From Candidatus Allofournierella pullicola (GTDB lineage Bacteria; Bacillota; Clostridia; Oscillospirales; Ruminococcaceae), in NCBI GenBank assembly GCA_019114225.1, contig DXFW01000002.1, forward strand, positions 124,001-188,000: a DNA stretch of 64,000 nt, given 5' to 3'. Within the stretch, counting starts at the first letter, position 1, and each line of letters opens with the position of its first letter. Positions 26,838 through 35,278 of the stretch are shown here, piece by piece. The notes under the pieces are model-generated. The model saw only the letters and a program-made list of their open reading frames with translations, was not told the origin of the DNA and did no database searches. A program made the translations under genes and the position numbers.

Positions 26838-27465
26838 ATTCTTCTTTTCCTGCGCTTGCCAGATGGCTCTCCAAACGGTGGATGAGCATTTCCACCGCCA
26901 CCGGGTTTTTGCCGCCCTCGGGGATGATGAGGTCGGCCCGGCGCTTGCTGGGCTCCACGAACTGCTCGTGCATGGGCTTCACCGTGGTCAGGTACTGGGT
27001 GACCACGCTGTCCAGCGTGCGGCCCCGCTTTTTCACGTCTCGCACGATACGGCGCAGAATGCGCACGTCGGCGTCGGTGTCCACGAACACCTTGATGTCC
27101 ATCAGGTCGCACAGCTCCGGGCTGGCGAAGATGAGAATGCCCTCCACCAGGATCACCGGCGCGGGGTGGATCTGGATGAAGTCGTCCGAGCGGTTGTGCT
27201 GGGAGAAATCGTACACCGGGCACAGCACCGCTTCACCCGCCTTCAGAGCCTTGATGTGCTCCACCATCAGTTCCGTCTCAAAGGCGTTGGGATGGTCGTA
27301 GTTGGTCAGACAGCGCTGCTCGTAGGTCAGCTCGTCCTGGCGTTTGTAGTAGTTGTCGTGGCTGATGACGCTGATCTGCTCGCCAAAGCGCTCCTTCAGC
27401 CGCTTGGTCAGTGTGGTCTTTCCGCTGCCGGTGCCGCCGGCAATGCCCAGTACCATCGTGTTCAT
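26836..27465 (-). CDS. udk: Uridine kinase
   Basis: Udk phosphorylates uridine and cytidine in pyrimidine salvage. The P-loop GGTGSGKTT lies at residues 10-18. HDNYYKRQDEL, NYDHPNAFE and YDFSQHNR form the nucleoside site, and VEGILIF and DTDADVRILRRIVRD are typical of the family. Length 209 matches. It is the last gene of the reverse-strand run that begins at 31849, but a 90-base gap separates it from the GNAT gene and it is probably metabolically unrelated to that cluster. Confidence 0.96.
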   Translation of the reverse strand: MNTMVLGIAGGTGSGKTTLTKRLKERFGEQISVISHDNYYKRQDELTYEQRCLTNYDHPNAFETELMVEHIKALKAGEAVLCPVYDFSQHNRSDDFIQIHPAPVILVEGILIFASPELCDLMDIKVFVDTDADVRILRRIVRDVKKRGRTLDSVVTQYLTTVKPMHEQFVEPSKRRADLIIPEGGKNPVAVEMLIHRLESHLASAGKEE

Positions 27466-27555
27466 ACCGCAGTCTCCTTTATCCTGTTTGCCCGCCGGCC
27501 CGCTGCCGGCGGAAAAAGACGGGGAAAAGCCCCGCTGCCCGGGGCGCGCCTGCCT

Positions 27556-28545
27556 TCAATCCGCGGGCAGGTTGGGGCGGTCCTGGTCGCCGTCGGCTTT
27601 GAACAGCACAAAGCGCTCAGGATCGCTGGTGAAATAATAATATTCCGTGTTTTCAAAAAGGGGCGGCTGCAGGTAGTTGGGCAGGATGTTTCCGTCTCCC
27701 TCTTTGCGCTCGCAGAAGCCCGCCGCCGCCATCACCGACGGGTCCACCCCGGCGCAGTAGCACTCGGCGTATTCCGCGCCGCTTTCCTTCAAAAGCCTGT
27801 CGATGGCCTTGCCCAGCCGGGGCAGCAGGCAGGTGTTGCCCACAAAGTCGGCAATGCGCAGGACTTTGCCCTGGCCGCTGTCCACCACACGGCAGACAAG
27901 ATACGCCAGCAGCCGTCCGCCTGCCTTTGCGGCGTAGACCGAATAGGTCAGGTGAGGGAAGGCGAAATACCGCCGCTGCATGTACCACACATCCTTGCGG
28001 GGCGTGTGGGGGCTGTCCGGCATGCCCAGCGCAGCCAGCGCTTCGGGACCTTCCACCGGCTCCAGCGCCAGGTCGCCCCCGGCGGGCAGCACGGTGGGAT
28101 CCGTCACCCGGGCCAGCCGGTATTCCGAAAGGCCCGCCAGCCGGTAGAAATGGCCCACCCGGTCGGCGTGCCAGCCGAGAAAACGGTAGAACGCCATGGT
28201 CTTGGGCCGGATGTTGTTGCAGGCCACCACCTGCGCGCCGGTGAGGGCGGGCAGGGCGTCCATCAGTTCCAGCCCCACGCCGTTGTGGCCTTTGGCCGCC
28301 ACCCACACCGACACCCAGATGTCGGCGCCGGGGGTATCGGCGGAGCGTATGTAGCCTGCCACGGCGGCAAGAACGCCCTCCTCTTCGGCCAGGGCGAACT
28401 GGAGCACATTGCCGTTTTTGTAATAAAAATTGAAATATTCCTCTCTGTTTACAAGAGGCAGCCGCCAGTCGAAGTTGGCGTTGATGAAATCCACCACTTT
28501 TTGGGCCTCGTCCGGGCGGGCAAGGCGCAGCACCGGGGCGCTCAC
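27556..28545 (-). CDS. GNAT-family acyltransferase (329 aa)
   Basis: This soluble protein has a GNAT-like N-terminal half: SVWVAAKGHNGVGLELM resembles the acyl-CoA pyrophosphate loop, and TMAFYRFLGWHADRVGHFYRL is the usual final strand and helix. The second half (170-329) repeats a similar fold (RIADFVGN, AAAGFCERK), so it may be a tandem GNAT. The GTG start overlaps the SDR stop (GTGA), so it is translationally coupled to that gene. Given the ACP, MaoC, SDR and FkbH-like genes upstream, it probably transfers the acyl group built on the ACP to an amine or hydroxyl acceptor (inference). Substrate unknown. Confidence 0.75.
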   Translation of the reverse strand: MSAPVLRLARPDEAQKVVDFINANFDWRLPLVNREEYFNFYYKNGNVLQFALAEEEGVLAAVAGYIRSADTPGADIWVSVWVAAKGHNGVGLELMDALPALTGAQVVACNNIRPKTMAFYRFLGWHADRVGHFYRLAGLSEYRLARVTDPTVLPAGGDLALEPVEGPEALAALGMPDSPHTPRKDVWYMQRRYFAFPHLTYSVYAAKAGGRLLAYLVCRVVDSGQGKVLRIADFVGNTCLLPRLGKAIDRLLKESGAEYAECYCAGVDPSVMAAAGFCERKEGDGNILPNYLQPPLFENTEYYYFTSDPERFVLFKADGDQDRPNLPAD

Positions 28546-29273
28546 AGGGCGCTGCCCCCGGTGATGGGCAGAGTGATGCCGGTGATGAAGCCCGCCTCGT
28601 CACTGAGCAGGAAGGCCATGGCGGGCACCACGTCCGCGGGGGTGGCGTTGCGGCCCATGGGGTTGGCCTCGGCGCTGGCCTGCACGATCAGGTCGCTGGT
28701 GTCGGCCAGGAACTTGGTCTCCATCATGCTGGGGGCCACGCAGTTCACCGTGACGCCGAAGGGGGCGTAGTCCGCCGCCAGGCTCTTGGCAAGGCCGCCC
28801 AGGGCGCTCTTGACCATGATGTAGGCGGCGGTGTTCTTGGGGGGCAGGCCCAGCAGGTAGCTGGTGAGCATGAAGAGCACCCGGCCCTTCTTCGCCTTGG
28901 CCATGGCGGGCACGAAGGCTTTGCACAGCGCCACCGCGCTGCGCAGCTGCACGCTCAGGTCCTTTTCAAAGCGTTCTTCGTCGAACTTTTTGAATTTGGT
29001 GTTCACCACCCGCAGCGCGGGCAGGTGAACGAAGTGGGTGGGGGCGGGGCAGGTGGCCTGCACGTCGGCGATGAAGGTCTCCAGCGCCTTTTCGTTGGTC
29101 AGGTCCACGTCGTAGGTGCGGATGGTGCCGGGGTGTTCCTTGCACAGCTCGGCCAGGCCCCCCAGGTCGCCCGCGCCCTGGGCGATGAACAGATCCCCCG
29201 GCTGCCACAGGCGGCGGATGAGGGCGCAGCCCACGTCGCTGGACGCGCCGGTGATGAGATAGACGTTGCTCAT
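28542..29273 (-). CDS. Short-chain dehydrogenase/reductase (FabG-like)
   Basis: This is a 243-residue classical SDR. TGASSDVG at 8-15 is the dinucleotide-binding Gly motif, and the catalytic Ser in LTSYLLG is followed by Tyr-x3-Lys in YIMVK. The usual NAAG motif is replaced by LPAL. The C-terminus (GITLPITGG) is like FabG. It is nine bases downstream of the MaoC gene and overlaps the GNAT gene, so it belongs to one five-gene unit. The likely role is reduction of a keto group on an ACP-bound intermediate. Direction and cofactor are not shown by sequence. Confidence 0.87.
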   Translation of the reverse strand: MSNVYLITGASSDVGCALIRRLWQPGDLFIAQGAGDLGGLAELCKEHPGTIRTYDVDLTNEKALETFIADVQATCPAPTHFVHLPALRVVNTKFKKFDEERFEKDLSVQLRSAVALCKAFVPAMAKAKKGRVLFMLTSYLLGLPPKNTAAYIMVKSALGGLAKSLAADYAPFGVTVNCVAPSMMETKFLADTSDLIVQASAEANPMGRNATPADVVPAMAFLLSDEAGFITGITLPITGGSAL

Positions 29274-29282
29274 ATGTCCTCC

Positions 29283-29699
29283 TTATTTCGCCACGCCGGC
29301 CTTGATGAGCCCGCGGGTGACCTTCTGGCCGTTCTGGTTTTCGATGACCGCTTTGACGGTGATCTCGCCGAAGGTCTCGTTCACCTCGGTCACCTTGCCG
29401 GTGACGGTGAGGGTGTCGCCAATGAAAACAGGCTTGGCAAATTTGGCCTCCACGCTGTGGAGCAGGCAGTGCTCGCCCGGCAGGTAGACCCCCGCCAGGG
29501 TGGAGAAAAAGCTGGCGCCCAGCATGCCGTAGACCACCCGCCCGGGATAGCCCCGGCCGGCGGCGTACTCCGCGTCCATGTGGATGGGGCTGTTGTCGCC
29601 GGAAACGGCGTAAAAGGCGTCCATCATCGCCTCGGTCACGGTGACGGTGAAGCTCTCGGTCATGCCGGGGGTGATGTCGGCCAGAGTGTAGCTGTTCAT
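29283..29699 (-). CDS. MaoC-like hot-dog-fold dehydratase/hydratase
   Basis: The 138-residue protein carries the MaoC hydratase-2 motif SGDNSPIHMDAEYAA, with the catalytic Asp and His, and GRVVYGMLGAS. This family adds or removes water at a 3-hydroxyacyl/2-enoyl thioester. ATG at 29699 follows AAGGAG on the reverse strand; the longer open frame upstream is not needed. It stands between the ACP gene (separated by a terminator-like hairpin) and the SDR gene. It probably acts on an ACP-bound thioester made by the FkbH-like enzyme. Confidence 0.9.
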   Translation of the reverse strand: MNSYTLADITPGMTESFTVTVTEAMMDAFYAVSGDNSPIHMDAEYAAGRGYPGRVVYGMLGASFFSTLAGVYLPGEHCLLHSVEAKFAKPVFIGDTLTVTGKVTEVNETFGEITVKAVIENQNGQKVTRGLIKAGVAK

Positions 29700-29763
29700 G
29701 GGTGCAAAACTCCTTTTTTCAGTGAGGCGGGCCGTGCCGCCCGGCGGGGGCGGCGCTGCCTTT

Positions 29764-29794
29764 AAAAAAGGCCGGGCAGGTGCCCGGCCTTTTT
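29764..29794 (-). terminator. Terminator-like hairpin inside the acyl-ACP cluster
   Basis: A 13-bp stem (29765-29777 with 29782-29794), loop of four, with T-runs on both sides. On the reverse strand it lies after the ACP gene and before maoC, so it may lower expression of the last three genes. Confidence 0.8.
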
Positions 29795-29805
29795 GCAGCA
29801 TAGGA

Positions 29806-30048
29806 TCAGGCGGTGAGCCGCTCGATCAGGTCCAGCAGGTCGCCCACGTTCTCCAGACCGCGCACGTCCTCCAGCTTGAACTTGAGGCCGAACTTCTTCT
29901 CCATGGCGGTGAGCAGGTTGATCTGCTCCAGGCTGTCCCAGTCCTCAATGTCGTCGGCGCAGGTCTCACGGGTGATGACCAGTTCCTCGTCGTCGAAGTT
30001 GTCGCGGAAAATCTCCTGCACGGCCTCGAAAATGCTCTGCTTATCCAT
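29806..30048 (-). CDS. Acyl carrier protein (dedicated)
   Basis: An 80-residue acidic helical protein with Ser39 in DWDSLEQINLL, the phosphopantetheine attachment site (usual form DSL). It is not next to fatty-acid synthesis genes. It is paired with an FkbH-like enzyme 22 bases upstream and MaoC and SDR genes downstream, so it is probably the carrier for a special acyl unit rather than the housekeeping AcpP. AAAAGGAG precedes the ATG. Confidence 0.92.
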   Translation of the reverse strand: MDKQSIFEAVQEIFRDNFDDEELVITRETCADDIEDWDSLEQINLLTAMEKKFGLKFKLEDVRGLENVGDLLDLIERLTA

Positions 30049-30070
30049 TGTTTGAACGCTCCTTTTCGGG

Positions 30071-31849
30071 TCAGACCCGTTTGATCTCCATCACGCCGCA
30101 CTGGGGCTGGTAGCCCTCGAAACCGGTGAACTCAAAAGTGCAGTTGCCGGCCTCGTCCTCGGCGGTTTTTACAAAGCCGATTGTAGCATAAAAATCCTTC
30201 ACAAGCAAGTTTTTGGCGGTGGGGTAGTAGTGGCCCACGATGGTCTTGACCCCCGCCTCGGCGGCCCGGCGCACCAGCTCGTCGAACATGGCGTGCTCCA
30301 GCCGGCGCTTGAAGGTGCGGCAGCTCATGATCCACAGGTCCATCTCCAGCACGTCGCCCTGCTTGTGGCCGATCATGGCGGTGACAAGGCCGTTGTCGCC
30401 GAACTTGTCCACCAGGCGGCCGTACTGGGTGATGTACTCGTCGTTGTCCAGCAGGCTCTCCACTTCGGCGGCGGTGTAGCGGCGGGTGGTCAGATTGAAC
30501 TGGTTGGTCTTGTTGATCAGCTGGGTGATACGCTCGGCGTGGGGCGCGTCGAAGGCGCCGATCTCACACACCATGTCAAGGCTCCTGAGGTAGTCGTCAT
30601 AGTTGCCGAAGCTCTGCTCCAGCTGAGCGCGCTGGGCGTTCTGCTTGTACATCTCGGCGCGCTTTTTGTCGTCCGCCGAGAGGGTGGTCACCTCGAAGTA
30701 GCCCGCCCGGTCGATGGCGGCGACGTACTCCTCGGGGCAGGTGAGTTCCGGCACCGTGACCATGGGCAGCTCCCGGCGCACGATCTCCCGCTCGGCGGGG
30801 TTGTCGTCCACAAAGACGAAGCTCTCGGGCAGGATGTTGATCTCCTTGGCCATGGCGGCGATGTTCAGGTGCTTGGGGTCCCAGTTGGCCTTGAAGCAGA
30901 GGAAGTCGTCCGCTTTCAGAACGCTGTCCGCCCGCTCAAAGCCAGTGCGGGCGATGGACTCCTCGTTCTTGCTGCACACGTTCAGCAGAATGCCCAGCTT
31001 GCCCAGAGCCTTCAGATAGCCCTGGAACTCGGCGTAGGCCATGCCGGCGGGGGTCTCGTTGCCCATCACGATGCCCTCGGCGCCGTCGTCGCCGATGATA
31101 CCGCCCCAGAGGGTGTTGTCCAGATCGAGGGCCAGGGCCTTTTTGTTCTTGCCCAGCAGGCTCTTGATGATGTTGGCCACGCTCTGGCACAGGTAGGGCA
31201 GGCACTCCAGGCTCACCGCGTACTTGTAGGCGTACCAGGCGGTGGGGTCGCTGAAGCGGTCCATGCCGTAGAGGGCCTGCAGATAGGCCAGGTCGTTGAT
31301 GTAAAGGTTCGGGGTGGCCTCGGCCAGCGCGGCCAGCTTCTCGTTGAGCCGGCGCACAAAGCGCACCCGGCCGTGGGCGTCCGTGCCTTCCCGGTTGCCC
31401 ATCACCCGGTAGAGGGGCAGGTCGAAGTTGTTGATGACCACCGGGCAGCCAAAGCCCAGCGCCGCCTTGACCGCCTGCTCAAAACGGGCAAACTCCGCAT
31501 TCAGTTTTTCCTCGCAGGCCGCGGCGTCGTCCTCGGCCTCGGGCCAGAGCTTGATGTTCCGCTGGCTGGTGTGGATGTAGATGAAATCCGGGGCGAAGGC
31601 TTTGAGAGAACCGTCGTCGAACACCAGGTTCTCAAAGAACAGGGAATAGCCGCCCTCGTAGAATTCCGGCTGAATGCCGTTGGCCAGCAAAAACAGTTCC
31701 AGAATGTTTTTGATCTCGCCGATGGTGCTGCCGCTCATCAGAGCCACTTTTTTGGGGATGAGGCCCTCTTTCTGCAAAAGCTCGCGCTTGATACGCCGCT
31801 TCTGCTGCAAAACCAGAGCGGGATCGAAATCACTGCGTAAAAGGTCCAC
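30071..31849 (-). CDS. FkbH-like HAD-IIIC family enzyme (acyl loading onto ACP)
   Basis: This 592-residue protein has the three-part FkbH layout: an N-terminal SGNH/BF1531-like domain (MSGSTIGEI at 38-46), a HAD core with Asp242 and Asp244 in LDLDNTLWGG, CSKNEE and FVDDNPAERE, and a C-terminal GNAT-like region (from ~390). Known FkbH proteins take 1,3-bisphosphoglycerate and load a glyceryl unit onto an ACP, removing phosphate; other members act in polysaccharide pathways. All HAD catalytic residues are present. GTG start at 31849 with GGAGGCG upstream. It is the first gene of the cluster, with its own promoter, directly before a dedicated ACP. Glyceryl loading here is predicted, not shown. 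Confidence 0.9.
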   Translation of the reverse strand: MDLLRSDFDPALVLQQKRRIKRELLQKEGLIPKKVALMSGSTIGEIKNILELFLLANGIQPEFYEGGYSLFFENLVFDDGSLKAFAPDFIYIHTSQRNIKLWPEAEDDAAACEEKLNAEFARFEQAVKAALGFGCPVVINNFDLPLYRVMGNREGTDAHGRVRFVRRLNEKLAALAEATPNLYINDLAYLQALYGMDRFSDPTAWYAYKYAVSLECLPYLCQSVANIIKSLLGKNKKALALDLDNTLWGGIIGDDGAEGIVMGNETPAGMAYAEFQGYLKALGKLGILLNVCSKNEESIARTGFERADSVLKADDFLCFKANWDPKHLNIAAMAKEINILPESFVFVDDNPAEREIVRRELPMVTVPELTCPEEYVAAIDRAGYFEVTTLSADDKKRAEMYKQNAQRAQLEQSFGNYDDYLRSLDMVCEIGAFDAPHAERITQLINKTNQFNLTTRRYTAAEVESLLDNDEYITQYGRLVDKFGDNGLVTAMIGHKQGDVLEMDLWIMSCRTFKRRLEHAMFDELVRRAAEAGVKTIVGHYYPTAKNLLVKDFYATIGFVKTAEDEAGNCTFEFTGFEGYQPQCGVMEIKRV

Positions 31850-31886
31850 GGTGACGCCTCCGTTGTTTACAAATTTTTACAAAAAC

Positions 31887-31915
31887 ATTGTACCATAGCC
31901 CCCGTACAAAAGCAA
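31887..31915 (-). promoter_or_regulatory. Promoter of the acyl-ACP cluster
   Basis: Reverse strand: TTGCTT (31910-31915), 17-base spacer, TACAAT (31887-31892), 38 bases upstream of the FkbH-like start. Confidence 0.8.
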
Positions 31916-31956
31916 CAAAGAAAGCCCCCCGGCGGGCGGCCGCGGCCCATGCGGCG

Positions 31957-32256
31957 TCAGGCGCCGAAGTCCTCCAGCAGACGGTCCAGCTGCTCGCGGC
32001 TCTCCAGCGGAATGCCCGCCTGCAGGGCGGCCACGTCCCCCTCGGGCAGCAGGTGGGTGTAGACGTCGTAGACCTGAAGCGGCTCGCCGCCTTCCGGGGC
32101 GAACACCGCCAGCCTGCCGCCGTGATCCTTTAGAATATAAGGTGCGGCGGAGGAACTGTCCTGCGCGGCGCGGCCGGGCCGGACCATCCAGAAAAGGCTC
32201 AGAGCGAGGCTCACGGCGCACAGCACCGCCAGCAGCGCGACCCAGATCTTTGTCAT
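31957..32256 (-). CDS. BofC C-terminal-domain-like membrane protein (99 aa)
   Basis: One N-terminal signal-anchor (5-25) is followed by a short outward domain with YILKDHGGRLAVF, PLQVYDVYTHLLPEGD and LQAGIPLESREQLDRLLED. This pattern resembles the C-terminal domain of BofC, a forespore checkpoint protein of spore formers, and related short clostridial proteins. AAGGGGGT precedes the ATG. It stands alone, divergent from the penicillin-binding protein gene. No other sporulation gene is in the window, so it may be a remnant or serve another envelope role. Confidence 0.65.
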   Translation of the reverse strand: MTKIWVALLAVLCAVSLALSLFWMVRPGRAAQDSSSAAPYILKDHGGRLAVFAPEGGEPLQVYDVYTHLLPEGDVAALQAGIPLESREQLDRLLEDFGA

Positions 32257-32349
32257 GGAAAAGACCCCCTTTCACGGCCAGTATGGGCCCTGCCCGGGCC
32301 ATTCATACAATTTTCAGGGGGATTTCACTGTACTTAGTGGGGTGGGTTG

Positions 32350-32358
32350 TGGTATAAT
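32350..32358 (+). promoter_or_regulatory. Extended -10 promoter upstream of the penicillin-binding protein gene
   Basis: TGG directly before TATAAT (32353-32358) forms an extended -10 element; no clear -35 is seen. Confidence 0.65.
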
Positions 32359-32440
32359 ACCAGCATGGCGGTCCGCGGCCGTCTGTTTTCGTTTGCGCGA
32401 AAAGACGTGCCAGGCCGCTGAGTACACACCGATTTTCCGC

Positions 32441-32672
32441 AAAGGAGGCGGTCCTCATAGAATCCAACGAGCATCGCAGCATCCGTCGTCCCGACGGTTC
32501 CGGCACCTCCGGCGCCCACAGCGCCGGCACTTCCGGTTCCGCCCAGGGCCGGAAACTCAACCGCACCGGCACTTCCCACGCCGGCGCCGCGTCTCATGCT
32601 TCCGGCGAGCGCGCTCCGGCGCATACCGGCGCGTCTTCCGGCGCAAGGAGCAGCGCGCCCTCCGGGCACAGC
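32441..32672 (+). other. Strong ribosome site and open N-terminal extension of the penicillin-binding protein, starting at ATA
   Basis: A perfect AAAGGAGG (32441-32448) is followed, in any frame, by no ATG, GTG or TTG within normal distance. The codon 8 bases after it, in frame with the penicillin-binding protein, is ATA (32457). From there the frame is open for 72 codons of Ser/Gly/Ala/Thr-rich, basic sequence that continues the same composition past GTG 32673. I read this as the true N-terminal cytoplasmic tail, begun at a mutated or non-standard start. Confidence 0.55.
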
Positions 32673-35141
32673 GTGTCCCGCAGCGGGGCCTCCCGCAGCA
32701 GCACAAAGAACGGGCCTTCCCGCATTTCCTCTTCGCCCCGGCGCTCTTCGCGCCCGGCGGGCCAGGAGCCTGGGGAGGGCAATGGTTCCCACGGGCCCCG
32801 GGGCAAAAAGCAGTCCAAGGGCATGCGGATCTTCAAGGGCTTTATGAAGTTCGTCGCGGCCTGTATCTGTCTGGGCGTGATGGTGGGCAGTGTGCTGGCC
32901 GTTCTGCTGAGCCTCTACGCCGTGGAGATCACGGCCAACGACGCGGAGCTGCTGGACCTGACCAACCTGGAGCTGGCCCAGACCAGCCAGCTGCTGGCCG
33001 AGGACCACGACACCGGCGAGTGGGTGGTCGTGGAAGAATGGCACGACAGCAACGACCGCGAATGGGTGGACCTGCAGGAGATCGAGTCCAACCCCTATCT
33101 GAAGTGGGCCTTCATCTGCGTGGAGGACAAGGACTTCTACGAGCACAGCGGCGTGAACTTCAAGCGCACCTTTGCCGCGGGCGTGAACTACATCGCCACC
33201 AAGCTGGGCTTCCCCATCTATGACAGCATGCAGGGCGCTTCCACCCTGGACCAGCAGCTCATCAAGAACATCCTGGGCGACGACGACGTGTCGGTGGACC
33301 GCAAGCTGCGCGAGATCTTCCGCGCCCTGGGCCTGGACAAGCGCTACGACAAGGACACCATTCTGGAAGCCTACCTGAACACGGTGAGCCTTTCCGGCTC
33401 CATCGCCGGCGTCAAGGCGGGCGCGTCCAACTACTTCGGGCTCAACGACCTAGCCGAGCTTTCGCCGGCCCAGTGCGCCAGCATTGCCGCCATCACCAAG
33501 AACCCCACCGGCTACAACCCCTACACCAATCCCGAGCAGCACCTGCAGCGCCGCAACTGGATCCTGCAGCTGATGCACGAGCAGGGCAAGCTGACCGATT
33601 CGGAATATGAGGACGCGGTGAACAGCCCTCTGGTGCTGGCGGAGGAGAAGGAGGCCGAGGTGGTCACCACCTCTTCCAACAACTCCTACTTTGCCGACGC
33701 GGTGTACAAAATGCTGCAAAAGCAGCTGCAGGACGAAATGGGCTACACCGCCGCCGAGGCGCACAACCTCATCTACAACGGCGGCCTGCGGATCTACACC
33801 ACCATGGACCCCTACATCCAGGAGGAAATGGAGAAGATCATGCTCAACGCCGACGACGCCATCCCGGCGCTGTGGCATGAGGAGGAGATCCTGCAGAGCC
33901 AGGTGCCCGACCCGGCCCAGCTGGAAAACATCGTGGTGAACGATGACGGCACCTACAAGACCGGCACCAACAAGAAGGGCGAGCCGGTGTACTACTACAA
34001 CGCCCGCACCCAGGCGGCCATGCTCACCATGGACTATTCCGGCCAGGTGCTGGCGCTGGTGGGCGGCCTGGGCGAAAAGACCACGGACCTTGGCCTGAAC
34101 CGTGCGGTGGCCCCCGAATACGGCGGCACCCAGCGGTCGGTGGGTTCCACCATGAAACCGGTGGCTGCCTATTCCCTGGGCATTGACTCCGGCCTCATCA
34201 ACTACTCTACCGCTCTGCCTGACCTGGGCGTGGGCAAGATCATCAAAGAAAACCTGCGTTCCACCTACCCCCAGTACGGCACCAAGATGTACGAGAACGA
34301 CGCCCCCGAGGTGCTGGCCAACCCCGACATCTGGCAGGACTGGCCCAAGAACTATGAGGGCTTTGGCGACGGCGCACTGGTGACGGTGAACACCGCCATC
34401 GCCCGCTCCAAAAACACCATCGCGGTGCGAGTGGGCCAGCGTGTGGGCAAGGACTATATGTACAGCTTTGCCCACGACACTCTGGGCATGACCCATCTCA
34501 CCGAGGCGGACGCCGACTACGCGCCCATGGTGCTGGGCAGCCTTTCCGAGGGTATCAGCCTGATGGAACTCACCTCCGCGTACCAGATGTTCGGCAACGG
34601 CGGCGAGTATGTGACCCCGCACCTCTACACCATCGTGGAGAACGCCGTTACCGGCGAGATCATTCTGGACAACACCGTCAACGTGGTGCACACCCAGGCC
34701 ATCAAACCCAGCACGGCCATGATCATGAACCGGCTGCTGCAGGGCGTTCTGGGCCCCAACGGCACCGCCGGCACCTCCATCCGCCCCGCCGGCGAGATGG
34801 AAGCCGCCGCCAAGACCGGTACCACCACCGACAACCACGACTTCACCTTTGTGGGCCTGACCCCCTACTACGTCACCGGCGTGTGGTGGGGCTATGACCA
34901 GCCCTATGACTTCACCGACGTGAAGAGGGGCCAGAACGCAAAACCCATCCAGAAGGCGTGGAAACAGCTGATGGACACCATCCAGGCGGACCTGGAGACC
35001 AAGAGCTTCCCGGTGAGCGACGATGTGCAGACCGCCACCTACTGTGTGGACAGCGGCGAGCTGGCCGTCAACTGCCCCAACAGGGCAGTGGGCTACTACA
35101 CCGCCGACAACATGCCCGGCTACTGCACCCTCCATCCCTGA
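32673..35141 (+). CDS. Class A penicillin-binding protein (GT51 glycosyltransferase and transpeptidase)
   Basis: This bifunctional peptidoglycan synthase polymerises glycan strands and cross-links peptides outside the membrane. From GTG 32673 (822 aa): a Ser/Arg-rich cytoplasmic tail, membrane helix 57-84, and the GT51 domain with catalytic Glu151 in EDKDFYEHSG, GASTLDQQLIKN and EAYLNTVSLSGS. The transpeptidase has Ser492-x-x-Lys495 (GSTMKP), Ser579-Lys-Asn and Lys714-Thr-Gly. All motifs are intact. The coordinates use the first standard start codon; the ribosome site points to an earlier ATA at 32457. Single-gene unit, followed by a long terminator. Confidence 0.93.
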   Translation: MSRSGASRSSTKNGPSRISSSPRRSSRPAGQEPGEGNGSHGPRGKKQSKGMRIFKGFMKFVAACICLGVMVGSVLAVLLSLYAVEITANDAELLDLTNLELAQTSQLLAEDHDTGEWVVVEEWHDSNDREWVDLQEIESNPYLKWAFICVEDKDFYEHSGVNFKRTFAAGVNYIATKLGFPIYDSMQGASTLDQQLIKNILGDDDVSVDRKLREIFRALGLDKRYDKDTILEAYLNTVSLSGSIAGVKAGASNYFGLNDLAELSPAQCASIAAITKNPTGYNPYTNPEQHLQRRNWILQLMHEQGKLTDSEYEDAVNSPLVLAEEKEAEVVTTSSNNSYFADAVYKMLQKQLQDEMGYTAAEAHNLIYNGGLRIYTTMDPYIQEEMEKIMLNADDAIPALWHEEEILQSQVPDPAQLENIVVNDDGTYKTGTNKKGEPVYYYNARTQAAMLTMDYSGQVLALVGGLGEKTTDLGLNRAVAPEYGGTQRSVGSTMKPVAAYSLGIDSGLINYSTALPDLGVGKIIKENLRSTYPQYGTKMYENDAPEVLANPDIWQDWPKNYEGFGDGALVTVNTAIARSKNTIAVRVGQRVGKDYMYSFAHDTLGMTHLTEADADYAPMVLGSLSEGISLMELTSAYQMFGNGGEYVTPHLYTIVENAVTGEIILDNTVNVVHTQAIKPSTAMIMNRLLQGVLGPNGTAGTSIRPAGEMEAAAKTGTTTDNHDFTFVGLTPYYVTGVWWGYDQPYDFTDVKRGQNAKPIQKAWKQLMDTIQADLETKSFPVSDDVQTATYCVDSGELAVNCPNRAVGYYTADNMPGYCTLHP

Positions 35142-35153
35142 GGCAAAATAAAC

Positions 35154-35196
35154 AAGGCCCCTTCTGTGCGCACCCTGCGCACAGAAGGGGCCTTTT
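35154..35196 (+). terminator. Terminator after the penicillin-binding protein gene
   Basis: A perfect 19-bp stem (35154-35172 with 35176-35194), CCC loop, TTTT at the end. Confidence 0.92.
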
Positions 35197-35278
35197 GTGT
35201 ATTGTGTGCAAACGGAATGCGCGGGCGGGGCCCAAACTGCTCCTTTTGCCGAAAATCGCGCCGCGTCCACACTGGGCC

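Noticed and set aside
32255-33223. Forward open frame of 322 codons overlapping the start of the penicillin-binding protein
   Set aside because: It is Arg/Pro/Gly-rich without motifs and overlaps the well-supported GT51 domain in another frame. The strong ribosome site does not serve it.
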